64,000 bases of DNA from Selaginella moellendorffii (Eukaryota; Streptophyta; Lycopodiopsida; Selaginellales; Selaginellaceae), in assembly GCF_000143415.4 (NCBI RefSeq), contig NW_003314376.1:341188-405187 (forward strand), read 5' to 3'. Shown here piece by piece: positions 20,600 to 31,495 of this stretch (positions are counted from its first letter, which is position 1; the number at the start of each line of letters is the position of its first letter). The position numbers and the translations under genes were made by a program. The notes beneath the pieces were generated by a model that worked only from the letters and a program-made list of their open reading frames with translations, was not told the DNA's origin and did not search any database.

Positions 20600-22246
20600 C
20601 TACCTAGACGATCGAGAGTCATCTCGGCTACTATCTGGCTGTTGCTGCTGCTGCTGCTGCTGCGATTGCTGCTGCTGCTGCTGTTGGTGCTGCTGCATTT
20701 GCTGCTGCTGTTCTTGCGGATCGTGATGCCCGCCTCGCGTACCGTAGGGGCCGCCCTGGAACGCCGCCAGCATCCCCAGATGGCTGCTCTCCGGCGGCTG
20801 CTGGCCAAGGAGCATCGACGTGAGTTGTCCCAAGTGGTGGCCGCCGCCGCCGCCGCCGGTACCGCCCGGCTGTAAGTCGAGGCCCGGCAGTATCCGCGGC
20901 GGCATGATCGTCACGCCGCCGGGCAGCACGGACCCCGTTAGCGGCATCATCGGGCTGCCCTGTGTCACTTGCTGTGCCGTGCGGTACAGCTGCGACGCGC
21001 CGCCGCCGCCGGCCCCACCGCCGGCGGTATTAAACGTCCAGATTGCCTGCTCCGCCACGCCGCCGCCGCCGCCGCCGCCGCCAGTGGGCAGCATCCAAAA
21101 CGCGCTGGGCACCATCAATCCCTGCTGCATTGTCTGGTGCTGCTGCTGCTGGGTGGATCGCCCAGCGGCGCTGGGGCTCCGGCCGAGCGTGATTCCCTGG
21201 GGATCCGGGGGATCCCTCAGGCTGCTCAGCAATCCCCGGGGACGTTTGCGGTAGTGGCCGCTGCTCTCGGGGCTGCCGCTACCGCCGCCGCCATCGCCAC
21301 CGCCACCACCGCCGCTACCGCCCTCGTCCACGTCCCCAGCGCTGCCCAGTAGCCCCTCGTGCTGGAAGCCCACGACCAGCTCCTCCCCCGGCTGCCCTAA
21401 CAGCCCGGATCGCAGCCTCGTCTCCTCGCTACTCTCGGTCGCCCACCCCTGTGCCGCGGCGGCCCTAGCGGCGGCGGCGGCGGCGGCGCTTTGCTGGCGG
21501 AGCTGCTCTAGCCGGTGCTGGTGCCCCGCCGCCGCCGCGAGCTCCGCCGCCTCCCGCTGCTGCTGCCCTAGCGCCGCCAGGCCGATGGAGGTGTGGAGGC
21601 TGGCGGATCTCCCGGAGCCGGAGCTCCGGAGCGAGCCCTGGAGCGTGGCGGCGATGGCGGGGATGGTGCCCGTGCCCGTGGCGGCGATGATGGCCGGCTC
21701 CGCCTGCTGGAGGAGCCACTCGATCGTCTCGCCGTCGGACTTGTTGCCCAGCTCGCGCGTGAGCTGGAATATTCGCGCCGCGCACACCGCCGGCATCCGG
21801 ATCCTCCGCCCCCGCCCCTCCACCTTGGTGTGCCGGTCCTTGGTGCTAGCGCGCTTGGATGGCGGCGTCGTGGGCGGCGCTGCCGCCGCCGCCGCCGCTT
21901 GTTCTTGAGCTTCTCCCCCGCCGCCGGCCTTCCCAACCGCTATAGCCGACGCCGCGGCTCCTGCTCCTCCTCCTCCCGGCTGCTCCGCCGATGGCCCCAT
22001 TGGAGATTCGTGCTGGGAGCCTCCCATTGCCGCCATTGCCTGAGCGATAGCTCCGCCTTGCGCAGCGGCAGCGGCGGCGGCGGCGGCTTGAGCTTGCAAT
22101 CTATAGCGTTGCTGTTGATGCTGCTGCTGCTGGTAGAATTGCTGCTGCTGCTGCTGCTGCTGTTGCTGTTGCTGCTGCTGCTGCTGGGAGGACAATCCAC
22201 TCTCCGAGCTTTGGGAGTCGGATTTGCCATGGCTGGCAGGATCCAT
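20600..22246 (-). CDS. Class I TCP transcription factor, glutamine-rich (548 aa)
   Basis: Intronless minus-strand frame with ATG at 22246 ([16 protein letters not shown]). A polyglutamine run of about 17 residues starts near residue 20, then poly-Ala. The TCP basic helix-loop-helix domain is at about residues 130-190: [39 protein letters not shown] and [20 protein letters not shown], with the short class I basic region. The C-terminus is Gly-rich with a second Gln-rich tail. Class I TCPs bind GC-rich GTGGGNCC-type sites and generally regulate growth and cell-cycle genes. The frame stays open upstream to an ATG at 22639 (131 extra residues), but that part is low complexity and the shorter start is preferred. 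The CAG/CTG runs should be length-variable. Confidence 0.92.
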   Translation of the reverse strand: MDPASHGKSDSQSSESGLSSQQQQQQQQQQQQQQQQFYQQQQHQQQRYRLQAQAAAAAAAAAQGGAIAQAMAAMGGSQHESPMGPSAEQPGGGGAGAAASAIAVGKAGGGGEAQEQAAAAAAAPPTTPPSKRASTKDRHTKVEGRGRRIRMPAVCAARIFQLTRELGNKSDGETIEWLLQQAEPAIIAATGTGTIPAIAATLQGSLRSSGSGRSASLHTSIGLAALGQQQREAAELAAAAGHQHRLEQLRQQSAAAAAAARAAAAQGWATESSEETRLRSGLLGQPGEELVVGFQHEGLLGSAGDVDEGGSGGGGGGDGGGGSGSPESSGHYRKRPRGLLSSLRDPPDPQGITLGRSPSAAGRSTQQQQHQTMQQGLMVPSAFWMLPTGGGGGGGGVAEQAIWTFNTAGGGAGGGGASQLYRTAQQVTQGSPMMPLTGSVLPGGVTIMPPRILPGLDLQPGGTGGGGGGHHLGQLTSMLLGQQPPESSHLGMLAAFQGGPYGTRGGHHDPQEQQQQMQQHQQQQQQQSQQQQQQQQPDSSRDDSRSSR

Positions 22247-24260
22247 ACGCTGCCGAGGAGCCCCTAAATTCTTGCGACTAGCTCGACCACCACCACCACC
22301 ACTCTCCTCCTGTTCCTCCTCTTCCTGTTCGTCCTCTTTCTCTACAACTACGAACGCGATCCAACTCTGTACCGCATGAACTACAGAGACGATGACGATG
22401 GTGACGCTCAGGCATCCAGGCACGAATCGGAGCAAATCCTCCACTGTTCCTCCGCCGCCTCTGGAATTCGCCGCCCCGCCACGCCCGCACCCCGCTCGCT
22501 CGCCTCGCCTCAGCAGATGCCAGCAGAGGGCAAATCCCCGAGCATTGCCCCGCCAATTCCTCCGCTCCCGCGCGGCCTTGACGGATCCTCCCGGGTGTAG
22601 CAATGCTGCTCCTCCTGCGTCACCGCCGGCGCGCCTCATGCTGCCTGGTTTCCGGGCGGATTGGCGAGCTAGATCCGAGCGAGCGGCGGCGGCAGCAGCG
22701 ACATTTGCAGCCCACCCAGCCGCTGCCCATCAGAGCCCCTTGGTGTAGCGCAATTCCCCTCAAGTGCCCATCACTCCAATCGATGTATCCGGGCCAGTGT
22801 TCTTGGAAGAAGCGCGAAAGAGGAAGGAATTCGCCCAAGACGCTCCAACAAGGAGAGGGGAGGAGACAAGAGCGAGCGACCTGTCACTGTTAAACCCCCG
22901 CTATTGTGGTTTGGGAGAAATCCAGCCATGGCAAACCTCCATCAACCTTAGATTCTCGTCAAGGACCACCTTGCTAAATCGATGGAAAATCCAACTCTCC
23001 CCCCTATGGCACTTGGCTGCCCGAGCGGTGGATGGATCCAGCAAAAGCTTCCTTGATGTAAGCAATCAAACCGCCTAAAGTTCCCTCCTATAGAGGCTAG
23101 AACTCCTCCGTGCTGCTGTTCTTCCCGGAAGAAGAGAGTGAGGAAGAGAGAGAAAGAGAGTGAGAGAGAGAGAAAGAGAGAGAGCTCTTCACTGGCAGTG
23201 TGAATATCTCAGGGGTCGTGGCTTTGTTTGGCTCTCGTTCTCACAAAAGAGAGACAAAGGCGACGACGCGACGATCCGGGCCCATAGCCTCTCCTCGTCG
23301 CAGCGCTTCCATTTCCATCACTTCAATCAACAGTCGTCGTCATCGCCGATCGGGCCCAGCACCACTCTCTCTCCCTTTTTGCCGCCTGCAATCGATCGAC
23401 CGATGGATGGATGATCGGCCCCTGTGACAGCGATCCCGCGACCCGGGAGGAAGCGCTAGAATTGGCGAGAGAGAGAGAGCGCTAGATCAAGCGTAGGAGG
23501 AGTGAAGATCTCTCTCTCTCTCTCTCTCTCGCACCTCTAGCGACTGTAGATGATAACATGTAGATGAATCGGGAAGAGAGGAGGAATGGTTGGGTTGGGT
23601 GGGCGGATCGCCCGTCGTCCCGTCGTTCTTCGTGTTTTTTGGAGGGACCCAAGGCTGGCCTGCCTGTGACCTCCCAACCCGACGCGACGCTACTCTCTCC
23701 TCCTCGCGATTTCTTTAATGCTTCTCTCTTTCTCTCCCTCCTCCCTCTCTTCCCCTGCTTTTTAGCCCCGGACAAAAAACCAAAAGCTTGCCTCGATCGA
23801 GCACGAAATGTTTCTCTGCAGCGCGATTGGGATTGATGAATCCTGCTAACCGATGCCTTTTGTAGAGAGCATCTGGGAGAAGATCAATCGATCGCCGCCT
23901 CGATCGCTCGCCCGCTCGATCGATCGCGCGATGATCAAAAGACTAATGGCTATTTAGCACAGAAATCCATCCCGTGCGCCACGTGGCGCGATGCCATTCG
24001 CGCCCAGCCCGACCAAAAAGCAACGCGGCCAATCCCGGATTAATAGACGCTCTCCCGCTCGGCTATTACCGGCCAATGATTTACCGTTTCAAGGACACCA
24101 ACGGCCACGATCCGGTCGCATCCAAGGCGTAGGATCTCCCACGTGGACGCGCGTCACCACTGCGTCACTCACGCCCGGGTGAAAGAAAGACGTGAAAGAC
24201 ACGGATTTACCCGTCACATTTACTGCGGCGGCGCGCGCGCGCGCGCTCGCTCGCTCGCCC
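22247..24260 (-). promoter_or_regulatory. TCP gene upstream region with GA/CT tracts
   Basis: About 2 kb upstream of the TCP start with GA-rich runs at 23135-23185 and 23467-23482 and a CT run at 23510-23530, as often seen in plant 5' leaders (GAGA/CT elements), many gatcgatcg motifs, and an alternating (GC)n(TCGC)n run at about 24228-24260. No other gene is supported here. The 5' UTR boundary cannot be fixed from sequence alone. Confidence 0.5.
23976..23989. promoter_or_regulatory. 14-bp palindromic G-box (GCGCCACGTGGCGC)
   Basis: Perfect palindrome centred on the bZIP/bHLH core CACGTG. A second CACGTG lies at 24140-24145 and a third, in a 12-bp palindrome, at 26177-26188, 40 bp before the PPR start. 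They suggest light- or ABA-type regulation, but the target genes are not proven. Confidence 0.55.
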
Positions 24261-24912
24261 GATGAAATAAAAGAAGCTAGCTTACCTTCGCTTCTTCTTC
24301 TAGTAGGTGCCTTTAACCTTTTACTTTTACCCGAATTACAGTTGCCAAAGGTTGACCTGTAATGGTTTGTCCTATGTGTATGGCCAGGGGTTAAGCGCTG
24401 GACGGCTGCGATGCGATCGATCGGTGACCATGGTATCGTGTCGTGATCCCTTTGTAGCTGGCGGGCTTGGCTGGCTTTCTATTTAAACTACCGGGCCTTT
24501 GTTGCTTAGCCATTGGCCGATTATATTCGTTTGATTGGATTCGAACCCACCAATGGCAACGACACGGCCAAAAAAAAAACAGGAACAAAACGGGTCGGGT
24601 GGGGGGATAGAAATAATTTGGGGGAATTCATCCAAAACGATGCCCGCTAGCGCTGATTTGTCGGTGGAGGGAGCCTTGATTCATACATTCCATCAAATTC
24701 TTGTATGTAGGGTTTTGGATGGTAAAAAAAAGTTAGGGGAGAAAATGCCCGGGCAACAACTTCCCGGCATCATTCGCCACTACTTTACTTGGGCACTAGC
24801 GATCAATCGAATCAAGAGAAAAGAAAGATAAAAGAATTGGGTGCAAGGGGCTGGATCTATGATCGATCGTGGGTGGTGGAATGCCAGTGGTTATAGGTAT
24901 CGCGGGGATCAA

Positions 24913-25275
24913 TTAGTTTGCCCGCAAGCTTTTGGTTGAATACGACTTAATCGCTCGTGATCCTTTTTCTACCTCGCTGCGCTCGAGAATAGACAAAGAT
25001 TTGCTCGTTTGGCCCCAAGCACGCCGTACACCGCCCGTACGCGTATAAGCTCCCGGAATTTCAACGCCCGTGCTGGTGCTTGTCGCAAAACTTCTCTCGG
25101 AGTTGAGGTCGCTTTGATCGAAGGAAAGGTTTAAAACCTCGGATTTGTCTAAGCGGGCGGAGAAACTCGAAACAGTTGTTTTGTTCCTCGAGCCGGAGGG
25201 TGGAAATTCTTTCCCAGTGGATTCCCAACACCGCTTCCATCGCTGGGCGAGCGAGAGAATGGTTCCAGCTTCCAT
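24913..25275 (-). CDS. Possible small hypothetical protein (120 aa)
   Basis: A minus-strand frame from an ATG (MEAGTILSLAQRWKRCWEST) to TAA. It is rich in Ser, Thr and charged residues and has no membrane segment or recognised motif. A gaatata sequence lies about 35 bp upstream of the ATG. It is the only sizeable ATG-initiated frame in 22.6-25.8 kb outside the TCP leader. It could be a chance frame. Confidence 0.25.
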   Translation of the reverse strand: MEAGTILSLAQRWKRCWESTGKEFPPSGSRNKTTVSSFSARLDKSEVLNLSFDQSDLNSERSFATSTSTGVEIPGAYTRTGGVRRAWGQTSKSLSILERSEVEKGSRAIKSYSTKSLRAN

Positions 25276-26223
25276 GGTTGGGTTCGTGGCTCTCTATATT
25301 CTACGCTACTTATGCAGCTAGATGTGGAGGAATATTTGATTTGCTTGGCAAAAGTTGGCATCAATCAATCAAGCTGAGTGACATCATGCCGAGTGGCGAA
25401 TAAACAAACGCCACAAGTCAACAGCATGTAATATACTCGAGGAGACAATGAATCCAAGATGCTTGGCACTAAGCAGTTGTTTAAGGAATTCTAGCCAGGG
25501 GGTGATGAATCGAGGCAATGTTTAAATCATGAAAAAGTGGTTAGTGAGTCAATTTCATATTTATGCTTTTTATTTCCTGGCCACAATATTATGATTTTAA
25601 CGAAATAGACATAGACATTGGACATTATAGTAGAGCATTTAAGACTGTTATTACGTTTTAGCACCCAGCTAGAAGCACAGGATTGAGACTCCAAAGATTA
25701 TAATGGTATATAACAATATCCTGCCTGAAAAGATCTAAAACTATCTTGGTAGAGATCTTTTTCTTGGTAGAGATCAACAAAAATGCGTGCTTGTTCTTGG
25801 ATTTATAGAAAAGCTCTTGCACTGCGGTCCTAGCTACGAAGCGATTGGATCGATATGAGTGGAAGGAGTGATGGAGGACAGAATTACAAGGGAGTGGCGC
25901 TACTGCGCTCTGGCGGAGCTCCGCGGAGGAGAGCGCGCGCGCCCACTGCCACACTGCGCCACTGCCGCTGCTGCTACCAACAAAAGGGTTTTTTGGTACT
26001 CTGCCACTGGCGCCAGAAAAGCGCTGGAAGACGATCAATCGCAATTCACAAGACAAGCTCCTCTTCGCATCTTTTCCCCCTTGACTCGAAAAATTTTGAA
26101 TTTTGGCGGTGTCAGCTTTTCAATTCTGGAGAATATTCGCTAGGGCATGCTTGCGTGGCCTTCCCGCCCCGTCGGCCGCCACGTGGCGTCGTGTGGATAA
26201 GATCCTTGTTGTTCTTGGCGGCT
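25276..26223. other. Intergenic region upstream of P-class PPR gene
   Basis: AT-rich from 25420 to 25830, then GC-rich. The reading frame of the downstream PPR gene is open back to an ATG at 25855, but residues encoded before 26224 show no targeting or repeat signature, so this is treated as leader sequence. It contains the palindromic G-box at 26177-26188. Confidence 0.5.
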
Positions 26224-28668
26224 ATGGCGGCCGTGGCCGCGGCGTTAGGGCCGCTCCCGCCGCGCCATCACCAGATTCCCCGCGGAATCGGCTCCAGCAA
26301 TCCGGGAAATGCGACTCCACTGCCGCCGCCGCCGCCGCCGCCGCATTCCCAGTCGCTCCTCTCGCAGCTCCAGCAGCACGATCGCGGTGAGCAGCAGCAG
26401 CATTTGGAGAATGAATCGCGGAAAGGCGATCGCGAGCTGGAGAAGAGCTTCCTGGAGGCGCTGTCGGGGCATCGAACGAGGAGCGCGCAAGAGACGCAAG
26501 AAACCCTAACCAGGTTAGTGGTGTGCTCGCCGAGTTCTTCCTCCTCCTCGCGAAGGTCTCGCCGCCTGTCCGTGACATCCGTGGGACGAGTCCTCCTCAA
26601 TCTCAAGGATGCCGATGCCGCGCTCATCTTCTTCTACTGGGCCTCGAATCACATCCATCCCGCGACCTTCTGCTACAATTGCTTGCTCGAGGCGCTGGTG
26701 AAATCGGGCAGGCATCGCCAGGCCTATCGGATCTTCACGGAGGAGATGCTCCCAATCTGCCAGCCCGATGTCTACACCTACGCGGCGCTCCTCCGGGGGT
26801 TCTGCCGTGGCGGAGAGATCGATCAAGCCCAGCGATGCTTCGACGAGATGCGATCCAAGAACCTGGTGCCCAACGTGTTCCTGTGTAGCATCTTGATCGA
26901 CGGGCTGTGCAAGGCCAAGCGGTCGATCGACGCGCTGCGGTGCTTCCGCGCGATGCAAGGCTCCGGGATCGTGGCGGACACGGTGATCTACACCGCGCTC
27001 CTCTCGGGGCTGTGGAAGGAGAAGCGGCTGGATCAAGCGCTGGCCATCCTACACGAGATGCGGGACCATGGATGCGAGCCAAACGTGGTGACTTACAACT
27101 CGCTCATCGATGGGCTGTGCAAGAACAACGAGCCCGATCGCGCGCAGGAGCTCTTCGAGCATATGAAGAGCGTGGAGTGCTCGCCATCGATGGTGACTTA
27201 CAACACGCTGCTAGATGGGCTCTTCCGGACTGGCAAGCTCGAGCGCGCCATGGCGCTCTTCCAGGAGATGCTGGATCGCCGCTCCCACGACGTGATCTCC
27301 TTCAACATCCTCGTCACTGGGCTGTGCCGCGCCGGGAAGATCGAGACCGCGCTGGAGTTCTTCCGCAAGATGGACGATCGCTGCTCGCCAAACGTGATCA
27401 CTTACAGCGTGCTCATCGATGGGCTGTGCAAGGCCAACCGGGTGAGCCAGGCGGTGGAGCTCCTGGAATCCATGAAAGCTCGCGGCTGCTCGCCGGACGT
27501 GATCACCTACACGATCCTGGTGGATGGGCTTTGCAAGGAGAGCAAGGTGGCGGCGGCCTGGGAAGTTCTTCGCGAGATGCTCGACGCTGGATGCGTCCCC
27601 AACCTGGTGACTTACAACTCGCTGCTGCATGGGCTGTGCCGCGCGAGGCGAGTGAGCGACGCGCTGGCGCTCATGCGCGACATGACTTGCCGCGGCTGTA
27701 CGCCCAACGTCGTGACGTACGGTACACTCATCGATGGGCTGTGCAAGGTGGGGCGAGTCAAGGACGCGTGCGCGATGCTGGCCGACATGATCGACAAGGG
27801 CGGTACGCCGGACCTCATGATCTACAACATGCTCATCAACGGGCTGTGCAAGGCGGACCAGGTGGACGAGAGCATCGCGCTGCTGCGCCGCGCGGTATCC
27901 GGCGGTATCAAGCCCGACGTGGTCACGTACAGCAGCGTCATCTACGGGCTGTGCCGCTCCAACCGCTTGGACGAGGCGTGCCGCCTGCTGCTCTACGTCA
28001 AGTCGCGCGGCTGCCCGCCCGACGTGATCCTCTACAGCACGCTCATCGACGGGCTTTGCAAGGCCGGCAAGGTGGACGAGGCGTTTGATCTCTACGAGGT
28101 GATGGCCGGCGATGGCTGTGACGCCGACGTCGTGACGTACAGCACGCTCATAGACGGGCTGTGCAAGGCCGGGAGAGTGGACGAGGCGCATTTGCTGCTG
28201 GCCAGGATGGTCCGGATGGGGACGCCGCCATCGACCATGACTTACAACTCGCTCATCAAGGGGCTGTGCGATCTCAATCACTTGGACGAGGCGATCGAGC
28301 TGGTGGAGGAGATGGAGCGGAGTAACTGCGCTCCCAGTGCCGTGACTTACAACATCCTGATCCACGGGATGTGTAGGATGGAGAGGGTGGACTCGGCGGT
28401 GGTGCTGCTGGAGCAGGCCAAGGCGAGGTGTGTTGCCGCCGGCGGTACCGCGCTGGATACCATTGCGTACAGCTCGCTTATTGATGGGCTGTGCAAGGCG
28501 GGCAGGGTGGCCGAGGCGCTGGACTACTTCCAGGAGATGATTGACAATGGTGTCATTCCAGATCATATAACTTATAGCATCTTGCTAGAGGGGCTCAAGA
28601 AGAGCAAGGATTTGCATGAGCTGCGGCACCTAGTGCTAGATCAAATGGTCCAACTTGGGTACCGTTAA
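26224..28668 (+). CDS. P-class pentatricopeptide repeat protein (814 aa)
   Basis: Intronless; ATG 26224 begins MAAVAAALGPLPPRHHQIPR, a plausible organellar transit peptide, and is preferred over the in-frame ATG at 25855. From about residue 145 to the end there is a nearly unbroken array of about 17-18 canonical 35-residue P motifs with strikingly regular cores (NVVTYNSLIDGLCK, DVITYTILVDGLCK, DVVTYSTLIDGLCKAGRVDEA). There is no E, DYW or SMR domain. P-class proteins bind organellar RNA and act in processing, stability or translation; very regular arrays of this type resemble Rf-like proteins. The repeats are similar enough at DNA level (repeated gggctgtgcaagg) to allow unequal exchange. Confidence 0.92.
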   Translation: MAAVAAALGPLPPRHHQIPRGIGSSNPGNATPLPPPPPPPHSQSLLSQLQQHDRGEQQQHLENESRKGDRELEKSFLEALSGHRTRSAQETQETLTRLVVCSPSSSSSSRRSRRLSVTSVGRVLLNLKDADAALIFFYWASNHIHPATFCYNCLLEALVKSGRHRQAYRIFTEEMLPICQPDVYTYAALLRGFCRGGEIDQAQRCFDEMRSKNLVPNVFLCSILIDGLCKAKRSIDALRCFRAMQGSGIVADTVIYTALLSGLWKEKRLDQALAILHEMRDHGCEPNVVTYNSLIDGLCKNNEPDRAQELFEHMKSVECSPSMVTYNTLLDGLFRTGKLERAMALFQEMLDRRSHDVISFNILVTGLCRAGKIETALEFFRKMDDRCSPNVITYSVLIDGLCKANRVSQAVELLESMKARGCSPDVITYTILVDGLCKESKVAAAWEVLREMLDAGCVPNLVTYNSLLHGLCRARRVSDALALMRDMTCRGCTPNVVTYGTLIDGLCKVGRVKDACAMLADMIDKGGTPDLMIYNMLINGLCKADQVDESIALLRRAVSGGIKPDVVTYSSVIYGLCRSNRLDEACRLLLYVKSRGCPPDVILYSTLIDGLCKAGKVDEAFDLYEVMAGDGCDADVVTYSTLIDGLCKAGRVDEAHLLLARMVRMGTPPSTMTYNSLIKGLCDLNHLDEAIELVEEMERSNCAPSAVTYNILIHGMCRMERVDSAVVLLEQAKARCVAAGGTALDTIAYSSLIDGLCKAGRVAEALDYFQEMIDNGVIPDHITYSILLEGLKKSKDLHELRHLVLDQMVQLGYR

Positions 28669-30074
28669 CGAGCATGCATATTCTAACTCTCCAAACATTT
28701 GAAGCAATTGTACCTTTTCATTAGTATATAATTTGAATAAAGCAATTTCTAACCAAAACAATATTATATTGGAATATATATAAAATACACTTGGATACTA
28801 CAATTTAATCTTTTATATATTGAATTATATTAATAAACTATTGTATTTTTATTATTCATATTCTTCAGTACTTACAGCACACATAAGTGTCAAAAAGAGT
28901 TGAATATTGTATTATAAAAAGAATTTTTCAAATAGTATAATTCAGTTAGAATCCTTATAAAGTGTATATAATATAAAGTAATTAAGTATTAATTGAATTG
29001 TGCATGCATGCACATGCCTTGAACCATTAAAATTAAGATTCCAAACACATAAAATTTGGTTTAAAAATGTTTTCTTAATGCTATATAACCTGGACCAAAA
29101 ACCTATATGTTGCTTTATCTATTCCATTTACAATATTTAAAAAATAACTCTGGCCAAAGTATTTAGCAACTAAAAAAGATAATCTAAAATAATATATATA
29201 CTGTGAGGGCCAAGTTATATATAACAAAAAGCAATTACATGTGTATCTAGCAAATCAAATGCACAAAACAAATTAAATATATTTCAATTAATTAATTTTT
29301 AAAAATAACTAGATTAAATTAGTTATTTATATGTATTAAATACTTTGTTTGCTTCACAAAGTTTACATAATTTTATGGTGTAATCCAAATAAGGTCATAA
29401 CGTTTGGTGCATTTTGTTATAATACTTTTCGCAGTGCATTATTACAAAAAAAAAGTTAACCATATTCAATATAAAAGTCAGTTACATTCAAAAGAGTATT
29501 GTTTTGCTCTAATTTTTAATATAAGTTTTAATTACATGCGTTGGGTAAATACGCAAAATACATCTCATGTTTAAAAATTGTTTGAGGTATGGTAGAATTA
29601 GTTTGTATAACACACAATCATAGTAGATTAATTTTGTGACTTAAAAAAACTTTGTAATTATTAAATGCATAGATTTTGTGTTAATTTAGAAAATCTTAAG
29701 AAGTAAGAAATTTAATTTATTAAATAATTAATTTTTATTTATAAAACTTCAATAATTTAAGTATTCAGCATGATTATATGTATTATTATCCCACCAAACT
29801 TTTTAACTAAAGTAAAAAGAAATTACTTAAATAATTAAAAAAACTGTATAGTATTTAATATGTGACTTAAGACTATCTTTTCTATAGCAATATATAATTT
29901 TCTATATAAAATAATTTATATTAATTAATTTAAAATTATAATATATTATATTAAATTGATAGATTTTGTGTTTACAAAATAATGTATGTAAGATATGAAA
30001 CTTAGTAACCAATTGAGGTTTTTAAATTTTATAATTTAAATAGTTATATTATATATAAAACTACAATAATTTAA
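28669..30074. other. AT-rich desert, no gene recognised
   Basis: 1.4 kb of very AT-rich sequence with no sustained open frame or RNA gene visible. The transition from the GC-rich PPR gene is abrupt at the stop codon. Confidence 0.6.
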
Positions 30075-30947
30075 TTAATTTAAGCATTTAACATGATTAT
30101 ATGTTTTACTATCCCACCAAACTTCTTCACTATGTATTATATAAGATACTAAATTACAATCATTTTGTAGCCTAAGATAAGTAAATAAAAAGCAATTAGG
30201 AGTGTTAGAGCAATATTTATTAATAGACCACATTACTATATTTTCTTCTGTATATAATACAAGGTTACCATCATTTTGAAGTTTAAGAAAACATAAACCA
30301 TAATAACGTTTTGCAGTTTTTGTTTCCCATATAAAATTTTGTCCAGAGTAAAGTGAAACTTTACAATTTGACTCTACTAATAATATGTTTTTTCCATTTG
30401 GAGATATCATAAATTGGCCTTTAAAAATTATATTATTTATAAATCCTGCATTTAATTTATCATCACATCTATTTCCAATCAAGAGTGGATTGTAATATGA
30501 TAAAATTGAATTTAGCAAATTCTTAAAAAAGAAAAAGGAGTATTGAATTCGATAGTTATGAGTGTTGATACTACAAGAATTTGAACGTGTGTTATCAATA
30601 ACATGTCTATATCTTCGTAGTAAATTATTTAAACTACGATAAATTGAGATTCCATTAACTATATCCCTATTTCTTTGCTCACAGAATTCATTAGCATTTG
30701 GTATTCGCTTAATTTGTGTAAGAGCAACACCTCTTGTAGCATCATAAGATAATGACTGTTCATAATTATTTGGATAATCTCCATTTCTATTTATTTCATT
30801 TAAAAGAAAAGTTAGCTGATTAATAACTATTTGCATTTCTTCTTCATTTAAAGTGTCATTTCTACCCCAATAGATATATGCACTTGGAATACAATCTACA
30901 TAAGAAATAATAATATCAAAACTTAATAATAAAATAATGATTACCAT
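30075..30947 (-). CDS. Bulb-type (mannose-binding) lectin-domain secreted protein (290 aa)
   Basis: Intronless minus-strand frame from ATG 30947. Residues 1-19 form a signal peptide (MVIIILLLSFDIIISYVDC). Residues 20-170 are an unrecognised N-terminal region with several Cys. Residues about 175-285 form a B-lectin domain: GQFMISPNGKNILLVESNCK, then LKLQNDGNLVLYTEENIVMW, then LRLQNDCNLVSYIIHSEEVW. The mannose-site pattern QxDxNxVxY is intact twice (QNDGNLVLY, QNDCNLVSY) and degenerate once. Codon use is extremely AT-rich, unlike the neighbouring PPR gene. Its 5' flank is triplicated upstream (30951-31495). Family role: carbohydrate binding, often in defence. Whether it is expressed is unknown; the frame is uninterrupted in a region where other genes have decayed. 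Confidence 0.75.
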   Translation of the reverse strand: MVIIILLLSFDIIISYVDCIPSAYIYWGRNDTLNEEEMQIVINQLTFLLNEINRNGDYPNNYEQSLSYDATRGVALTQIKRIPNANEFCEQRNRDIVNGISIYRSLNNLLRRYRHVIDNTRSNSCSINTHNYRIQYSFFFFKNLLNSILSYYNPLLIGNRCDDKLNAGFINNIIFKGQFMISPNGKNILLVESNCKVSLYSGQNFIWETKTAKRYYGLCFLKLQNDGNLVLYTEENIVMWSINKYCSNTPNCFLFTYLRLQNDCNLVSYIIHSEEVWWDSKTYNHVKCLN

Positions 30948-30950
30948 TTT

Positions 30951-31495
30951 GAGTTATAGATCATGGATATAAAGTATGATCTAAATTATCATATAATTTA
31001 TATTATTATCTTATACTTATCCATATTGACAAAGATTAAATAGAAATAGTGAATATAATTTTTCTTATTATGAAAAGCATATGGCCTACCTAGATAATTA
31101 TCTCATATTCAAACACTTGGAAACCTGGGCCTAGGATCTGATGGCTGTGGGGTCCAGGCCCTAAACCCTAAACCCTAAACCTTAAACCTTTGTTTTTATC
31201 TTATTGAGTTATAGATCATGGATATAAAGTATGATCTAAATTATCATATAATTTATATTATTATCTTATACTTATCCATATTGACAAAGATTAAATAGAA
31301 ATAGTGAATATAATTTTTCTTATTATGAAAATCAAATGGCCTACCTAGATAATTATCTCATATTCAAACACTTGGAAACACATATATACACATATATACA
31401 TATACATATATATATATATATATAAAATAATGATTACCATTTTGAGTTATAGATCATGGATATTAAAGTATGATCTAAATTATCATATTATCATC
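30951..31495. repeat. Triplicated 5' flank of the lectin gene
   Basis: A block starting gagttatagatcatggatat occurs in direct orientation at about 30951-31121, 31205-31379 and (shorter) 31440-31495. The third copy is preceded by ataatgattaccatttt (from about 31424), which includes the complement of the lectin start codon and first codons, showing that the duplicated unit included the 5' end of the gene. Confidence 0.8.
31159..31188. repeat. Interstitial telomere-type repeats (CCCTAAA)n
   Basis: About four tandem plant-type telomere units, the last one changed to cttaaac, located between two copies of the duplicated lectin flank. Confidence 0.8.

Noticed and set aside
21593-22267. 224-codon plus-strand frame opposite the TCP gene
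   Set aside because: Leu/Arg/Gly-rich shadow of the polyglutamine and poly-Ala coding repeats.
22247-22639. N-terminal extension of the TCP protein by 131 residues
   Set aside because: In-frame but low complexity; the downstream Met is the better start, so it is treated as leader.
24535-24556. B-box-like sequence (ggattcgaaccca on plus; gggttcgaatcc on minus), possible tRNA
   Set aside because: No A-box or cloverleaf can be formed on either side.
25855-26223. Extension of the P-class PPR protein by 123 residues to an upstream ATG
   Set aside because: Encoded residues show neither targeting nor PPR character; ATG 26224 gives a better transit peptide.
27211-28566. 451-codon antisense frame over the P-class PPR gene (and a 393-codon plus frame at 26907-28088)
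   Set aside because: Shadow frames of a GC-rich repetitive gene; no family signature.
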